This document shows, piece by piece, positions 37,312-46,815 of a stretch of 64,000 nucleotides of DNA (its first letter is position 1; the number at the start of each line of letters is the position of its first letter). This DNA comes from Nostoc sp. PCC 7107. Lineage in GTDB: Bacteria > Cyanobacteriota > Cyanobacteriia > Cyanobacteriales > Nostocaceae. The stretch covers positions 2,388,501-2,452,500 of the forward strand of contig NC_019676.1 of the NCBI RefSeq assembly GCF_000316625.1, read 5' to 3'. The notes beneath the pieces were generated by a model that saw only the letters and a list, made by a program, of their open reading frames with translations, did not search any database and was not told where the DNA came from. A program made the translations under genes and the position numbers.

Positions 37312-39513
37312 TTACTGGGTGGGCAATTTTGGGTGTTCCTTGGAGTATTTTGACACTACACCAGAAATTTCGGGGTTGTACAGTCGCAGATAATTCCAAT
37401 AATTACCAAAAACTTGACGGACATAATTTTTGGTTTCATCAAAGGGAATTTCTTCAACAAATTCATCAGGATCTTCTTTGGGAAGAGTTTGCAGCCATTT
37501 AGAAACATTGCCAGGGCCAGCATTATAACTAGCGATCGCCAGCAATGAATTATTACCGTACTGCTGATGGGTATAATCCAAATACAATGTACCCAATAGA
37601 ATGTTTTCGCTGGGAATTGTTAAATCAAGTTTGTTGCCATCCAAATTATTTTTTGAGGCTATCCATTTACCTGTACTAGGTAGTACCTGCATTAATCCTG
37701 TAGCGCCAGCAATTGATTTAATCTTCGCCTCAAACCGTGATTCTTGACGGATTAAAGCAGTAACTAGTAAAGGATTAAGTTTCTGTTCGGCAGACCATTT
37801 TTCAATTTCTTTGAGATAAGGAAATGGATAACGCGCTTGCCAGTAAATGATTTGTTTACTTAAGGCTTGATATTGTGCTTGTTCTGCGGGTGTTTCCCTA
37901 TCTTCCAATTTAGAAATTATATCTATTCCCGAAAGATTTTCTCCCCTTGCCAGACGCATCAAGCCTTCAGTGAATTGTTCGGCAACTGTAGGCTGTTTTT
38001 TATTGAGAAATTCGGTTTCCCATTGCAGCCAAGCATCACGGTCTTGTCCTAATAAATACAATTCTTTGAAAGTATCTGAACCAGCCGTGGGAACTGGGCG
38101 CAGGTGAGGAACGACTTCAGGAGTAAGTTGGCGGACATTGTTAAAGTTACCAACATTTAGCCCCAAAATATTAGCTGATCGCCAAGCATAATAAGATTGA
38201 GGAAACTGGCTAATTACGTACTCAAAGGCAGTTTTAGCTTCTTGTTGTTTGCCAAGTTTTATCGCCCATTTACCTACCCAAAATCCGGCTCTGGGAGCCA
38301 AAATGCTGTTAGGGTTATTTGTGGTAATTGGTTGCGCCCATTCCCAAGCGGTGACGTAATCATTAGCTTTGGCTTTATCTAGGGCAATTTTCCAGCGATA
38401 TTCTGCGGCTTCATCGGAGTTACCATACTTGCCCAGAAGTAAATCCCAGGCTTGTTGTGCCGATTTTTGATCGTTCAGACCTGGAAGAATTTTAGCTTTG
38501 GTAGCTAGGGCTGTGGGGGCTTGTTCGGGGAATTGGGCGATGACTTGGTTGAGATATGGTATGGCATCTTTGCGGGTTTTTGCCATATCTGCCAAGCGTA
38601 ACAATGCAGTTCCCGTTTCTTGCGCTTCAGGGAATTGCTGTACTAATTGTTTGTATGTGGCGATCGCTTTTTCTCTTTCTTGGCTTTGACCACCTATCTG
38701 CAACCCGCGTCCTATGCGGTAAAGACTTTGAGATGTTTTCGGTGCTTGAGTATAGGCGATCGCCGCTTTGCGAAATTGGGTATTTTCCCAATAAGCTGTG
38801 CCAATTATTTCCCAATCTGCGGGTTTGAGATTGGGCTGTTTCACCAGCTGATCTAATATCCCAACTATTCCTGGTTGATTGTAAGCATATTTCGCCAAGA
38901 TTAATTTTAACCGGGGCTGATTGGGATTTTTTTGCAAGCGCTGGCGAATAATTTCCCAGGTGAGGGGATGGGAAGGAAATTGAGCGATCGCCGTATCTTG
39001 AGTTTCTGGTTGACCAATTAAATACAGTGCTTTCGCCGCCGCCGCCTCTTTAGGATACAATTTCAGAACTTTTTGCCGCAGATCCGAAGCCTTGCCTTGT
39101 TCGCCTAAAATATCTTGTGCTTGGGCCTGTTTCAGCAATATGTAGGGCGCTAACACGGGATAGTCTTTTTCCAATTCTGCCAGTAAATCTATGGCTTGTT
39201 GGGCATCTCTAGTTTCAAGTAAATCACTGGCTAAAAGATAGCGGGCGCGATTGCGGTCATCTGAAGCGAATCCTTTGGCGATCGCTTCTAATTTTCCTGC
39301 TCTTTCCACTGGAGATTGCGCTACCAATGGGAATACAGCCGATTTGACTTTATTCGCTTCTGATAGCTGTTCTGGCTGATTTTTGCTTATTTTGAGCCAT
39401 TGACCCAATGTTTTGCCAATCTCAGGTGCGGACACCATTGCCCCAGCTGAAAAGGCAAATACTGCCGCGCCAATAATTAAAGGAACCTGGTTTTTCTTAA
39501 GTTGCTTCAGCAT
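37312..39513 (-). CDS. Soluble lytic murein transglycosylase (Slt70-like) with TPR-like superhelix
   Basis: 733 residues. An N-terminal membrane anchor (VPLIIGAAVFAFSAGAMV) is followed by a long TPR-like alpha-superhelix (about 60-540) and a C-terminal SLT domain: LVTALIRQESRFEAKIKSIA (catalytic Glu in RQES), GATGLMQVLPSTGKWIA and LLAIASYNAGPGNVSKWL. It cleaves the glycan strands of peptidoglycan to give 1,6-anhydromuramic ends, in the periplasm. ATG 39513 is preferred to a GTG at 39558 because the membrane anchor then starts a few residues in. The gene is convergent with the PEP-CTERM gene. Confidence 0.88.
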   Translation of the reverse strand: MLKQLKKNQVPLIIGAAVFAFSAGAMVSAPEIGKTLGQWLKISKNQPEQLSEANKVKSAVFPLVAQSPVERAGKLEAIAKGFASDDRNRARYLLASDLLETRDAQQAIDLLAELEKDYPVLAPYILLKQAQAQDILGEQGKASDLRQKVLKLYPKEAAAAKALYLIGQPETQDTAIAQFPSHPLTWEIIRQRLQKNPNQPRLKLILAKYAYNQPGIVGILDQLVKQPNLKPADWEIIGTAYWENTQFRKAAIAYTQAPKTSQSLYRIGRGLQIGGQSQEREKAIATYKQLVQQFPEAQETGTALLRLADMAKTRKDAIPYLNQVIAQFPEQAPTALATKAKILPGLNDQKSAQQAWDLLLGKYGNSDEAAEYRWKIALDKAKANDYVTAWEWAQPITTNNPNSILAPRAGFWVGKWAIKLGKQQEAKTAFEYVISQFPQSYYAWRSANILGLNVGNFNNVRQLTPEVVPHLRPVPTAGSDTFKELYLLGQDRDAWLQWETEFLNKKQPTVAEQFTEGLMRLARGENLSGIDIISKLEDRETPAEQAQYQALSKQIIYWQARYPFPYLKEIEKWSAEQKLNPLLVTALIRQESRFEAKIKSIAGATGLMQVLPSTGKWIASKNNLDGNKLDLTIPSENILLGTLYLDYTHQQYGNNSLLAIASYNAGPGNVSKWLQTLPKEDPDEFVEEIPFDETKNYVRQVFGNYWNYLRLYNPEISGVVSKYSKEHPKLPTQ

Positions 39514-40211
39514 TGATACCCGCTGAAAATTTTTGATGAATTTTTGAAACTCTAGCACTGTTAGCCAGAAGTGTTAGCAATTTTTAATTTTTGCGACCTT
39601 CTAATTTTACATAAGGAATTTCCATAATACATCTGTTTGATTTATTCAGCCATAACCTATACAGAGTAAGGCTTTGAGCAAATTTTATCGGTGGTTTATT
39701 CGCCAAACCCTCCAATTGTAACTGGAGTTTTCCAAAATGCGATCGCCGATAATTCCCCTCGCTCACTATACACTTAGAGGGATGATTCCGCGTTTATGTT
39801 GCACTTTCTACATATAGAATTCCTAATTTATTTCTCAGAAAAAATAAGTAGACCCTTATTCCTTCTTTCCTCTTCTCCTTTCTCCGTTCTTTTTTCCCTA
39901 TCTTTACAAGTAATTCATTAATCAAATCCCATTACTATAATTACTCTTACTGCATCTAGCAAAAGTATAAAATATATAAATTTTAATTATTTCATTAGTG
40001 TGAATATTAAGTACCTAGAAAAGCATGATGTTTGTCTATATCTTGAAAATTTAGGCTTTTAACATAATCAATCATGTCACACTTATATAAAAAGGTGTAT
40101 ATCTAGACAGGTACGAATTCTTCAACTATCACGGTAAGCTATTGAAAATTCCAGCTAATTTAGCCAATCAATTGTTAAATTAGCTGCTCATTTTTAGGTG
40201 AGAAATTAGCG
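39514..40211. other. Intergenic region with a polypyrimidine tract
   Basis: About 700 bp between divergent genes. A pure pyrimidine run of 27 bases lies near 39859-39885 (TTCCTTCTTTCCTC and so on) within a longer pyrimidine-rich stretch to about 39905. The remainder is AT-rich with no recognised gene, RNA or hairpin terminator. Promoters for the transglycosylase and the radical SAM gene should be here. Confidence 0.5.
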
Positions 40212-41855
40212 ATGACTGTGCAAATAAATTCTTTTAAAAAACAAATCCCTGTGGCGGCTAATTTAGCCACTGATCCTATCACTAAAAAAGCCCGTTACGT
40301 TCCCATACATCATCGGCGAATTCTCTGCATCTTCCCCAAGTATAGTCGCTCTTTTGGCACGTTTCATCATGCTTATCCATTGATGGGTAATGTTCGGGCT
40401 TTTATGCCGCCCCAAGGGATTTTGATTGTGGCTGCTTATTTACCCCAAGAATGGGAAGTACGCTTTATTGATGAAAATTTGTACCCGGCCAAAAAAGCTG
40501 ATTATCAATGGGCGGATGTGGTGATTGTGAGTGGGATGCACATCCAAAAACCGCAGATTAATCAAATTAATCAACTGGCTCACCGCGAAGGCAAAATCAC
40601 AGTTTTGGGAGGCCCTTCGGTGTCTGGTTGTCCAGAATATTATCCTGATTTTGATATTTTACATTTAGGTGAATTGGGCGATGCCAGCGTAAGCCTGATT
40701 GAGTATCTTGACCAAAATCATACACGTCCGCCACAACAAATTCGGTTTGAAACTCAAGAACGTTTACCCTTAACTGAGTTTCCTACTCCGGCTTATCATT
40801 TGGTGAATCTCAATCATTATTTTCTGGCCAATGTCCAGTTCTCTAGCGGTTGTCCTTATCGCTGTGAGTTTTGTGATATTCCTGAACTCTATGGCAGAAA
40901 TCCACGCATGAAAACCCCAGAGCAAGTTTTAGCGGAACTTGATGCGATGCGTCAATCGGGGAATTTAGGTGCAGTATATTTTGTTGATGATAACTTTGTT
41001 GGCGATCGCCGCGCCGCGATGCAGTTATTACCTCACTTGATTGACTGGCAAAAGCGCAATGGTTATCCGATTCAATTTGCTTGTGAAGCAACTCTCAACC
41101 TCGCGCAAAGTCCAAAACTGTTGGCGATGATGCGTGAAGCCTATTTTTGTACAGTATTTTGTGGGATAGAAACCCCAGAACCAGAGGCACTGCACTCTAT
41201 TTCTAAAGACCAAAATCTCAGTATGCCAATCTTAGAAGCTATTAAGGTTTTGAATAGCTATGGTATGGAAGTTGTCTCAGGCATCATCATCGGCTTAGAT
41301 ACAGATACACCAGAAACCGCAGACCGAATTCTCGAATTTATTCGGCTGTCACAAATTCCGATGTTGACAATCAACCTGCTTCACGCTCTACCGAGGACTC
41401 CTTTATGGCGGAGATTAGAAGCAGAAGGGCGGCTCGTCTTTGATGAAAGTCGGGAATCAAATGTGGAGTTCTTGCTACCTTATCAGCAAGTTGTGGAAAT
41501 GTGGCGACGTTGTATTACACAAGCATATCAGCCAGAATTTTTATATCAGCGATTTGCCTACAATATGGAACAAACCTACCCCAACCGCATTGCTGTACCT
41601 AACAGCCCTGCACGGACTTCTTGGGCAAATATTCGCAAAGGCTTAACTTATGTAATTAATATTTTGCTGCGTGTTGGTGTTTTGGGTAACTATCGTCAAG
41701 TTTTTTGGCAAATGGCTAAACCAGCGCTGAAATCAGGAAATATTGAGAACTTAATTCATGTGGGACTGGTGGGACATCATCTAATTAAGTTTGCTCAAGA
41801 CTGTGCCACAAACGACGAATCAGCCTCTTTTTATTCCCAAAAAATTCGTTCTTAG
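40212..41855 (+). CDS. hpnP: B12-binding radical SAM enzyme, HpnP-like (hopanoid C-2 methylase family)
   Basis: 547 residues. An N-terminal cobalamin-binding Rossmann part (about 35-180: SFGTFHHAYPLMGNVRAFMP, PQGILIVAAYLPQEWEVRF) is followed by a radical SAM core with the CxxxCxxC cluster GCPYRCEFC (about 220) and a C-terminal DUF4070-like region. HpnP-like words include ACEATLNLAQ, FCGIETPEPEAL, SGIIIGLDTDT and ESNVEFLLPYQ. HpnP methylates hopanoids at C-2 using cobalamin and SAM, making 2-methylhopanoids. Close paralogues of unknown activity exist and no hopanoid gene is adjacent here, so the substrate is not proved. A possible AGGTGAG ribosome binding site precedes the ATG. Confidence 0.65.
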   Translation: MTVQINSFKKQIPVAANLATDPITKKARYVPIHHRRILCIFPKYSRSFGTFHHAYPLMGNVRAFMPPQGILIVAAYLPQEWEVRFIDENLYPAKKADYQWADVVIVSGMHIQKPQINQINQLAHREGKITVLGGPSVSGCPEYYPDFDILHLGELGDASVSLIEYLDQNHTRPPQQIRFETQERLPLTEFPTPAYHLVNLNHYFLANVQFSSGCPYRCEFCDIPELYGRNPRMKTPEQVLAELDAMRQSGNLGAVYFVDDNFVGDRRAAMQLLPHLIDWQKRNGYPIQFACEATLNLAQSPKLLAMMREAYFCTVFCGIETPEPEALHSISKDQNLSMPILEAIKVLNSYGMEVVSGIIIGLDTDTPETADRILEFIRLSQIPMLTINLLHALPRTPLWRRLEAEGRLVFDESRESNVEFLLPYQQVVEMWRRCITQAYQPEFLYQRFAYNMEQTYPNRIAVPNSPARTSWANIRKGLTYVINILLRVGVLGNYRQVFWQMAKPALKSGNIENLIHVGLVGHHLIKFAQDCATNDESASFYSQKIRS

Positions 41856-42583
41856 GCTCACACCCAGATAATAAACCTCTTGCATGAATCAGATTGTGCC
41901 TACTTACTAACAAGTTAATTTTTCAAACCTTTTTGCGCCTGTGCGTGAGGCTTAAAATTCGTGTTTTCTAACATTCGTGCAAAAAATCTAATCAAAGGGT
42001 GGGCAATGTCCATAATGTAAAAATCAGGTAAGAAACAAATTAAACCCATTGCCCGCCTGACTTCAATGGCAAAGAATTCACTCAAGCCAAGCCTCATAAA
42101 CGCAACATTTCGCAATAAAGTCAGGAAAGTTTGACATCTATTAAATTCGAGTAAATGTACTCATTGCATATTTTTTTGCCACATTATCTTGCTGATATAA
42201 ACAGCTAAAATCTTTACTAGATAAAGATTACACGGATTTGGCTATTGGTAAAATATGGGTATGTTCAGGTGACTAATATCGTGTGGCGAGGATGATATAT
42301 ACCGATAAAACAACCGTGAATCTCCCACCTCAATAGGGGAGATTCATTCTCATAATTCATGCTTGACAAAAAATAAAATATTTTCCCGCCTTAATTAATC
42401 AGGATTTTGGCTAATTCGCTTCTGCACAAATTGCTCGACACAGCTAAATTTACAGCAAGTTCATAGATTTAGTGATCTTCGAGTTTGAGGAATTTAGCAA
42501 ACTATTGAATTCTCCAAAGTAAACCTTTACCTTGCTAATTAAGAGCTATCTCACAGCATTTAAGTTTTTAGGAAATTACTCTT
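41856..42583. other. Intergenic region with repeat elements and hairpins
   Basis: About 730 bp. It contains an imperfect inverted repeat (GGTGGGCAATG at 41998-42008 and CATTGCCCGCC at 42047-42057), a TGCGCCTGTGCGTGAGG word (about 41936) similar to TTGCGCCTTTGCGTGAGA near 55470, and a small hairpin GAATCTCCC (42318-42326) with GGGAGATTC (42337-42345). A 66-codon frame on the minus strand (41915-42115) runs through the first element and is judged repeat rather than gene. The last part carries the promoter of the copper-protein gene. Confidence 0.55.
41998..42057. repeat. Inverted repeat, possibly a small mobile element
   Basis: GGTGGGCAATG and CATTGCCCGCC are complementary in 10 of 11 bases, separated by 38 bases. 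The surrounding sequence resembles dispersed non-coding repeats of heterocystous genomes. Confidence 0.5.
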
Positions 42584-42988
42584 ATGATGACTGAATCTAT
42601 ACTTACCGCCGTAGAAACTACCAAAGAAACCTGCATTGAATGTCACACTATTTGTATTGATACCCTCAAATACAGCAAAAATCATGGAGGTCAACATCTG
42701 GATATGGCCATGATGTCTATGATGCGTGACTGTGCCGAAATGTGCATGATGTGCGTCAATATGATGAACGACGGTTCTGAGTTTATGGGTAATACTTGTA
42801 GCTTATGTGCAGAAATGTGCGATCGCACAGCAATGGCTTGTGAGCAGATGAGTAACAATGCCACAATGAGATATTGTGCTGCTATTTGCCGTAAATGTGC
42901 CGAACATTGCAAAGCAATGGCGCTCAATTCTGCTTCTTATTTCCGCAGAGCCAGTTTAATTACAGAAGATGCACTTTTATCTCGCTAA
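42584..42988 (+). CDS. Cys/Met-rich four-helix-bundle copper-binding protein (DUF326/Csp type)
   Basis: 134 residues. Cys pairs along helices are visible: TCIECHTICIDTL, DCAEMCMMCVNMM, TCSLCAEMCDRTAMACEQM and YCAAICRKCAEHCKAM, with many Met residues. This is the pattern of the DUF326/copper storage protein family, which binds many Cu(I) ions inside a helical bundle. There is no signal peptide, which fits a cytosolic Csp3-like protein protecting thylakoid or plasma-membrane copper handling. The ATG is at 42584 with an AGGAAA ribosome binding site at normal spacing. No copper regulator is adjacent. Confidence 0.82.
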   Translation: MMTESILTAVETTKETCIECHTICIDTLKYSKNHGGQHLDMAMMSMMRDCAEMCMMCVNMMNDGSEFMGNTCSLCAEMCDRTAMACEQMSNNATMRYCAAICRKCAEHCKAMALNSASYFRRASLITEDALLSR

Positions 42989-43010
42989 TTTCACAAAACA
43001 CAACCTCATA

Positions 43011-43046
43011 AAAAAAGCGGCGATATCATGACTAATATCGCCGCTT
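43011..43046 (-). terminator. Rho-independent terminator of the minus-strand GT39 gene
   Basis: The arms AAGCGGCGATAT (43015-43026) and ATATCGCCGCTT (43035-43046) form a perfect 12-bp stem with an 8-base loop. On the minus strand the stem is followed by a run of six T (the A-run at 43011-43016). It is positioned 45 bp past the stop of the gene at 43091-44695. Confidence 0.87.
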
Positions 43047-43090
43047 AACTTATTTAATTTCAATCATTGATAGCATTAGGCGTTTGGATA

Positions 43091-44695
43091 TCAAAAAACT
43101 TGAATTAACTGATAGCCTTGTACTGTCCCGATAATGCGATGAGGACGAGATAAATCAGGAGAACTTTGTAAATATATCCAAGCGTAGCTAGAAGCTGGTA
43201 GTTGAGAAATTGTATCTAACCTCTTTCCATGAATAGGGGTGTAAAAATTTAAGAGAACAGCATTTTTACCATCAAGCTTGACAAAGTAAATTGGCTGACT
43301 GTGCAGAATTGAGGCGATCGCAGGTTCTTGAAAAAACTTTCTAAACGCTGGGTTATAATCACCAATTAATCCCAAACTACCAGCCACAGCTAAACCTAAC
43401 CAACAGGGAATCAACCAACCAGCTAACCAATAACGCGCTGTGAGAAACTTGTAACCAAAGTGGTGACGACAAATCCACACGACAGGTAAAATTAACCAAC
43501 CTAACCCGACAATTAAGCCAAAGGCTGCATATTTATGGATATCTGCATTACCCCAAATTAAAATGTATATCCCTGCTAACAAAAGTAAAATAGCTAATCC
43601 ACCAAAGCCATAACTCAAGTTACGGGGAAGGTTTCTGGGTGATTGTGTCTTCTCGTAAGTTTTGCCTAACCAATCTAAACCTAAAGCTGCTAACAAAGCA
43701 ATGAAGGGATAAAGGCTAAGACTATAGTGTGATAAACGGGTTGAGAAAATACTTAATTCTGTAAATAAAGCTATCGGGAAGCCAACTAATAATAAATGAT
43801 AATTAGGAATGGGACGACGGAACGCTACAACAAAACCTAAAAGACTAAAAAATGTCCAAGGAAATGCTTTTAAAGGTACATTCCAAAAATAAAATATGAT
43901 ACCGTTTCCTTTTCTTTCTTCAGAACCGAGTTGAAAAACAAACTGCAATAAAGCCTCTAAACTATTACTACCATAACGCTGCCAACTAAACCATAACCAA
44001 ATCAAAGTCGGGATAAAACCTAATATTAAACCTAAATATAAAATGGGGCTACTAAGATGACGGTGGCGGCGATGTTCACCAATGAGATAAGGTAATAATG
44101 CCATAGCCGGCAAAAAAATCATAAAGCTTCTGACTAAGAATCCCAGTCCTAAACATAAACCCGCCAGAAGTTGCCAAAAATTAGTATATTTGGGTTGTAA
44201 TTCAGCTTTAAGTAAAGAAAAAATTGCGAGTAATACTAAAAAAATCATCGGCACATCAGGTGTGCCTAAACGGCAATATTGCAACCAAAGAAACTCTACG
44301 CTCAAAATAGCAGCAGCTAACCAAGCTAATTTTTGATTGAGGATAATTTTACCGATTTCATATATTAAGAATAAGCAGAATATTCCAGCGATCGCACTGG
44401 GAATTCTTGTACTAACTTCACCTATGCCAAATAATGTATAAGCACTGGCGATCAGCCAATAAAAACCAGGGGTTTTATGATGCACAGTACCCCACGGCGC
44501 TATCCAATCACCAGAATCAAACATCCGCCGCGCCCGCCAAGCATAAAGCCCTTCATCATGTGCCATCAGGCTATTTTGCCCAGAGGTAAATAATAATAAA
44601 GGCAGTAGCCAAATTAACAAGCTGATATAAGGAAATGCGGCTGATAAGCGAAATTGTCGCCAAATAGATTGCAACAAATGTGATTTATATAACAT
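43091..44695 (-). CDS. GT39-family (ArnT-like) membrane glycosyltransferase
   Basis: 534 residues with about ten hydrophobic segments. The first loop carries HDEGLYAWRARRMFDSGDWI, containing the conserved Asp-Glu of GT-C enzymes, and HHKTPGFYWLIASAYTLFG. As with the gene at 13874, it should use polyprenyl-phospho-sugars at the plasma membrane; the acceptor is unknown. The two paralogues are only distantly similar, so this is not a recent duplication. A strong terminator follows and the methyltransferase gene is divergent, 128 bp upstream. Confidence 0.85.
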   Translation of the reverse strand: MLYKSHLLQSIWRQFRLSAAFPYISLLIWLLPLLLFTSGQNSLMAHDEGLYAWRARRMFDSGDWIAPWGTVHHKTPGFYWLIASAYTLFGIGEVSTRIPSAIAGIFCLFLIYEIGKIILNQKLAWLAAAILSVEFLWLQYCRLGTPDVPMIFLVLLAIFSLLKAELQPKYTNFWQLLAGLCLGLGFLVRSFMIFLPAMALLPYLIGEHRRHRHLSSPILYLGLILGFIPTLIWLWFSWQRYGSNSLEALLQFVFQLGSEERKGNGIIFYFWNVPLKAFPWTFFSLLGFVVAFRRPIPNYHLLLVGFPIALFTELSIFSTRLSHYSLSLYPFIALLAALGLDWLGKTYEKTQSPRNLPRNLSYGFGGLAILLLLAGIYILIWGNADIHKYAAFGLIVGLGWLILPVVWICRHHFGYKFLTARYWLAGWLIPCWLGLAVAGSLGLIGDYNPAFRKFFQEPAIASILHSQPIYFVKLDGKNAVLLNFYTPIHGKRLDTISQLPASSYAWIYLQSSPDLSRPHRIIGTVQGYQLIQVF

Positions 44696-44823
44696 TTAAT
44701 CAAAAATGAGTGCTGTTAACTTTATTGAGACTGATTTTATTAAAATATGTAACAGAATGCTTGGGCATAAGAATATCGAAAGTTGCACCAAGTTTGTCAA
44801 AAACTTTTCCAAAATAAACATTT

Positions 44824-45477
44824 ATGCTACTTAGACCAAATCAACGCGAAAAATTAGATGATACCAATGATCAGCTATTTTATGCTTATCCCCGGTTTGT
44901 TACTCATGTTGATGATGGGTTTATTCAACAGCTAACAGATTTGTACCGCGATCGCCTCCAACCCAACACCCGCATCCTTGATATGATGAGCAGCTGGGTA
45001 TCTCATTTACCAGAAGAAATGGAGTTTGCCCATATTGAAGGACACGGACTCAATGCTGAGGAACTAGCAAGAAATCCGCGTTTAAATCATTACTTTGTCC
45101 AAAATCTCAACGATAAACCCCAAATCCCTCTAGCAGATCAAGATTTTGATGCTGTTCTCATCTGCGTTTCTGTGCAGTACATACAATATCCCGAAGCCAT
45201 ATTTTCGGAAATTTACCGCATTCTCAAACCCAGTGGTATTGCGATTATCAGTTTTTCTAACCGGATGTTTTTTCAAAAAGCGATTCAAGCTTGGCGCGAT
45301 GCTTCCGAAACCACCAGAGTCGAATTAGTCAAGCACTACTTCAACTCAATATCGGGATTTACTACTCCTGAAGTGATTGTTCGCCAATCAACAACGCCCT
45401 ATTTTTTACAGTTAATGGGTATTGGCGCGGGAGATCCTTTTTATGCTGTGATTGCTCATCGCAATTCCAACTCATAA
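44824..45477 (+). CDS. SAM-dependent methyltransferase, type 11-like
   Basis: 217 residues. Although motif I is weak (TRILDMMSSWVSHLPEEM in place of a Gly-rich loop), the fold order is right: the acidic end of strand 2 (HIEGHGLNAEELARNP), strand 4 FDAVLICVSVQYIQYPEAIF with the typical Asp-Ala, and the ILKPSGIAIISFSNRMF motif. The substrate cannot be inferred. The start ATG 44824 gives the family length. It is divergent from the GT39 gene and precedes a bidirectional hairpin. Confidence 0.75.
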   Translation: MLLRPNQREKLDDTNDQLFYAYPRFVTHVDDGFIQQLTDLYRDRLQPNTRILDMMSSWVSHLPEEMEFAHIEGHGLNAEELARNPRLNHYFVQNLNDKPQIPLADQDFDAVLICVSVQYIQYPEAIFSEIYRILKPSGIAIISFSNRMFFQKAIQAWRDASETTRVELVKHYFNSISGFTTPEVIVRQSTTPYFLQLMGIGAGDPFYAVIAHRNSNS

Positions 45478-45486
45478 TTCTACCCA

Positions 45487-45521
45487 AAAAAACAAAGAGA
45501 CGGGAAATTTCCCGCCTCTTT
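45487..45521 (-). terminator. Hairpin terminator between the methyltransferase and HLIP genes
   Basis: Arms 45494-45507 and 45508-45521 form AAAGAG-a-CGGGAAA with its complement, with one A/C mismatch. On the minus strand it is followed by a run of seven T (A-run at 45486-45492), so it suits the HLIP gene; the plus strand has weaker TTTAAATAAATT. Confidence 0.75.
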
Positions 45522-45637
45522 AAATAAATTTATGAAAAATAGCGTTTTAAAAATTTATTTATGCCAATAGCCAAGGTAGTTAGGACATCGATAGATGATA
45601 ACAATTAGACATCACCGATAACTTGTCCCCTACTCTA

Positions 45638-45853
45638 TTACAGGCTCGATAAAAGTCCAAAAACACCGTGTCCTGTAAATACTTCTAACGCTATCAGCGA
45701 GATAAAACCAATCATTGCTAAACGGCCATTGAGTAATTCTGAATATGGTGTAAAGCCAGTGCGATCGCCTTGTTCATCTACATAAATTTTTGGCTCAACC
45801 GCAAAGTTGTTCATTTTGCCCTGATCATCCACTATCGAACCACTACTACGCAT
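45638..45853 (-). CDS. hli: High-light-inducible protein (HLIP/Scp), single-helix chlorophyll-binding
   Basis: 71 residues. The core TPYSELLNGRLAMIGFISLI carries the ExxNGRxAMIGF chlorophyll-binding signature of HLIPs, followed by the hydrophobic continuation ALEVFTGHG. These thylakoid proteins bind chlorophyll and carotenoids during PSII assembly and high-light stress. The start ATG has GAGGA at good spacing. The N-terminal 40 residues are longer and more polar than in the shortest HLIPs. It is monocistronic with a terminator and divergent from thyX. Confidence 0.92.
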   Translation of the reverse strand: MRSSGSIVDDQGKMNNFAVEPKIYVDEQGDRTGFTPYSELLNGRLAMIGFISLIALEVFTGHGVFGLLSSL

Positions 45854-46016
45854 GAAATTTTCCTCAGTTACTTGCTGATGTAAAGAAGTGTAACTTTTAA
45901 ATTAACTTTTGTAAAGTATCTGAGTCTATCCAAAGTTATATGATGATGGATTGAGTTTTTAGCCATGTTTCATACACAGGCTTTCATCCTCCTTTGTACC
46001 TAGTCTGAGAAAACCC

Positions 46017-46739
46017 ATGCAGCGATTCCGAGTAGAGGTTATTACCAAAACACCAAATCCCCAGCAAGTAATTTATGCTGCGATGCACCAGGACTATACC
46101 GACGCATTTGTGGTTGATGAACGAGACTCATGGCCTTCGGAATCACAATGCGGTGAAGTGATTGTTAAGCGGCTGTTAGCAGGAGAACGGGGACACTACG
46201 GGCCGTTAGAACATCCGCAAATTGTCTTCAACTGCGGCTATTTTCCTCACAGCGTCATGCAACAAGCGCGTACTCATCGCGTAAGCGTGAGTTTTGATGT
46301 ACAATCTTTCAGATATACTGGAAATCAATTTATACAAGTAATAGAAGGCAAAAAAGATATCGAAGATGTATTCTATCTGCGTCCTGTGGGTTATTACACA
46401 GATAGACAAGGCAAAAAATATTACTACTCACCAGAGCAACGCGCCGCAGATTTAGAGTGGTGTATGGAAGCGGCGAAACGATATGCAGCGAGTTTTGCGG
46501 CGGGAATGTCTGAAGAACACGCTAGAGGGATAGTACCGTTTGATTATCGCCAACATTTTGTAGTGAGCTTTAATCTCAGGTCATTTCTGCATTTTTGTGA
46601 CCTGAGAAATAAAAAAGATGCCCAACTAGAAATTCAGAAATTGTGCGAATTAATGTGGCCGCATTTTGCTGAATGGACACCGGCGATCGCACAATGGTAT
46701 GAAAAGCAGCGTTTAGGTAAAGCTCGACTAGCACCTTAG
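46017..46739 (+). CDS. thyX: Flavin-dependent thymidylate synthase ThyX
   Basis: 240 residues. The ThyX signature is present as RTHRVSVSFDVQSFRYTG (about 88-105), matching RHRxxSxNxxSxRY with Thr and Asp variants, and the C-terminal LRSFLHFCDLRNKKDAQLEI contains the second conserved block with Arg contacts. It makes dTMP from dUMP with methylenetetrahydrofolate and FAD/NADPH. Length is normal. Its stop lies 76 bp before the stop of the convergent helicase gene. Confidence 0.93.
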   Translation: MQRFRVEVITKTPNPQQVIYAAMHQDYTDAFVVDERDSWPSESQCGEVIVKRLLAGERGHYGPLEHPQIVFNCGYFPHSVMQQARTHRVSVSFDVQSFRYTGNQFIQVIEGKKDIEDVFYLRPVGYYTDRQGKKYYYSPEQRAADLEWCMEAAKRYAASFAAGMSEEHARGIVPFDYRQHFVVSFNLRSFLHFCDLRNKKDAQLEIQKLCELMWPHFAEWTPAIAQWYEKQRLGKARLAP

Positions 46740-46815
46740 TATGCAGTGGCGCAGGGGGGTAATATGTTTTCCAGTATGTGTATCAGCTATTCCCACTCCC
46801 TACGCCCTGAACAAT

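Noticed and set aside
41915-42115. 66-codon minus-strand frame
   Set aside because: It overlaps an inverted repeat and resembles dispersed repeat sequence; no start signal.
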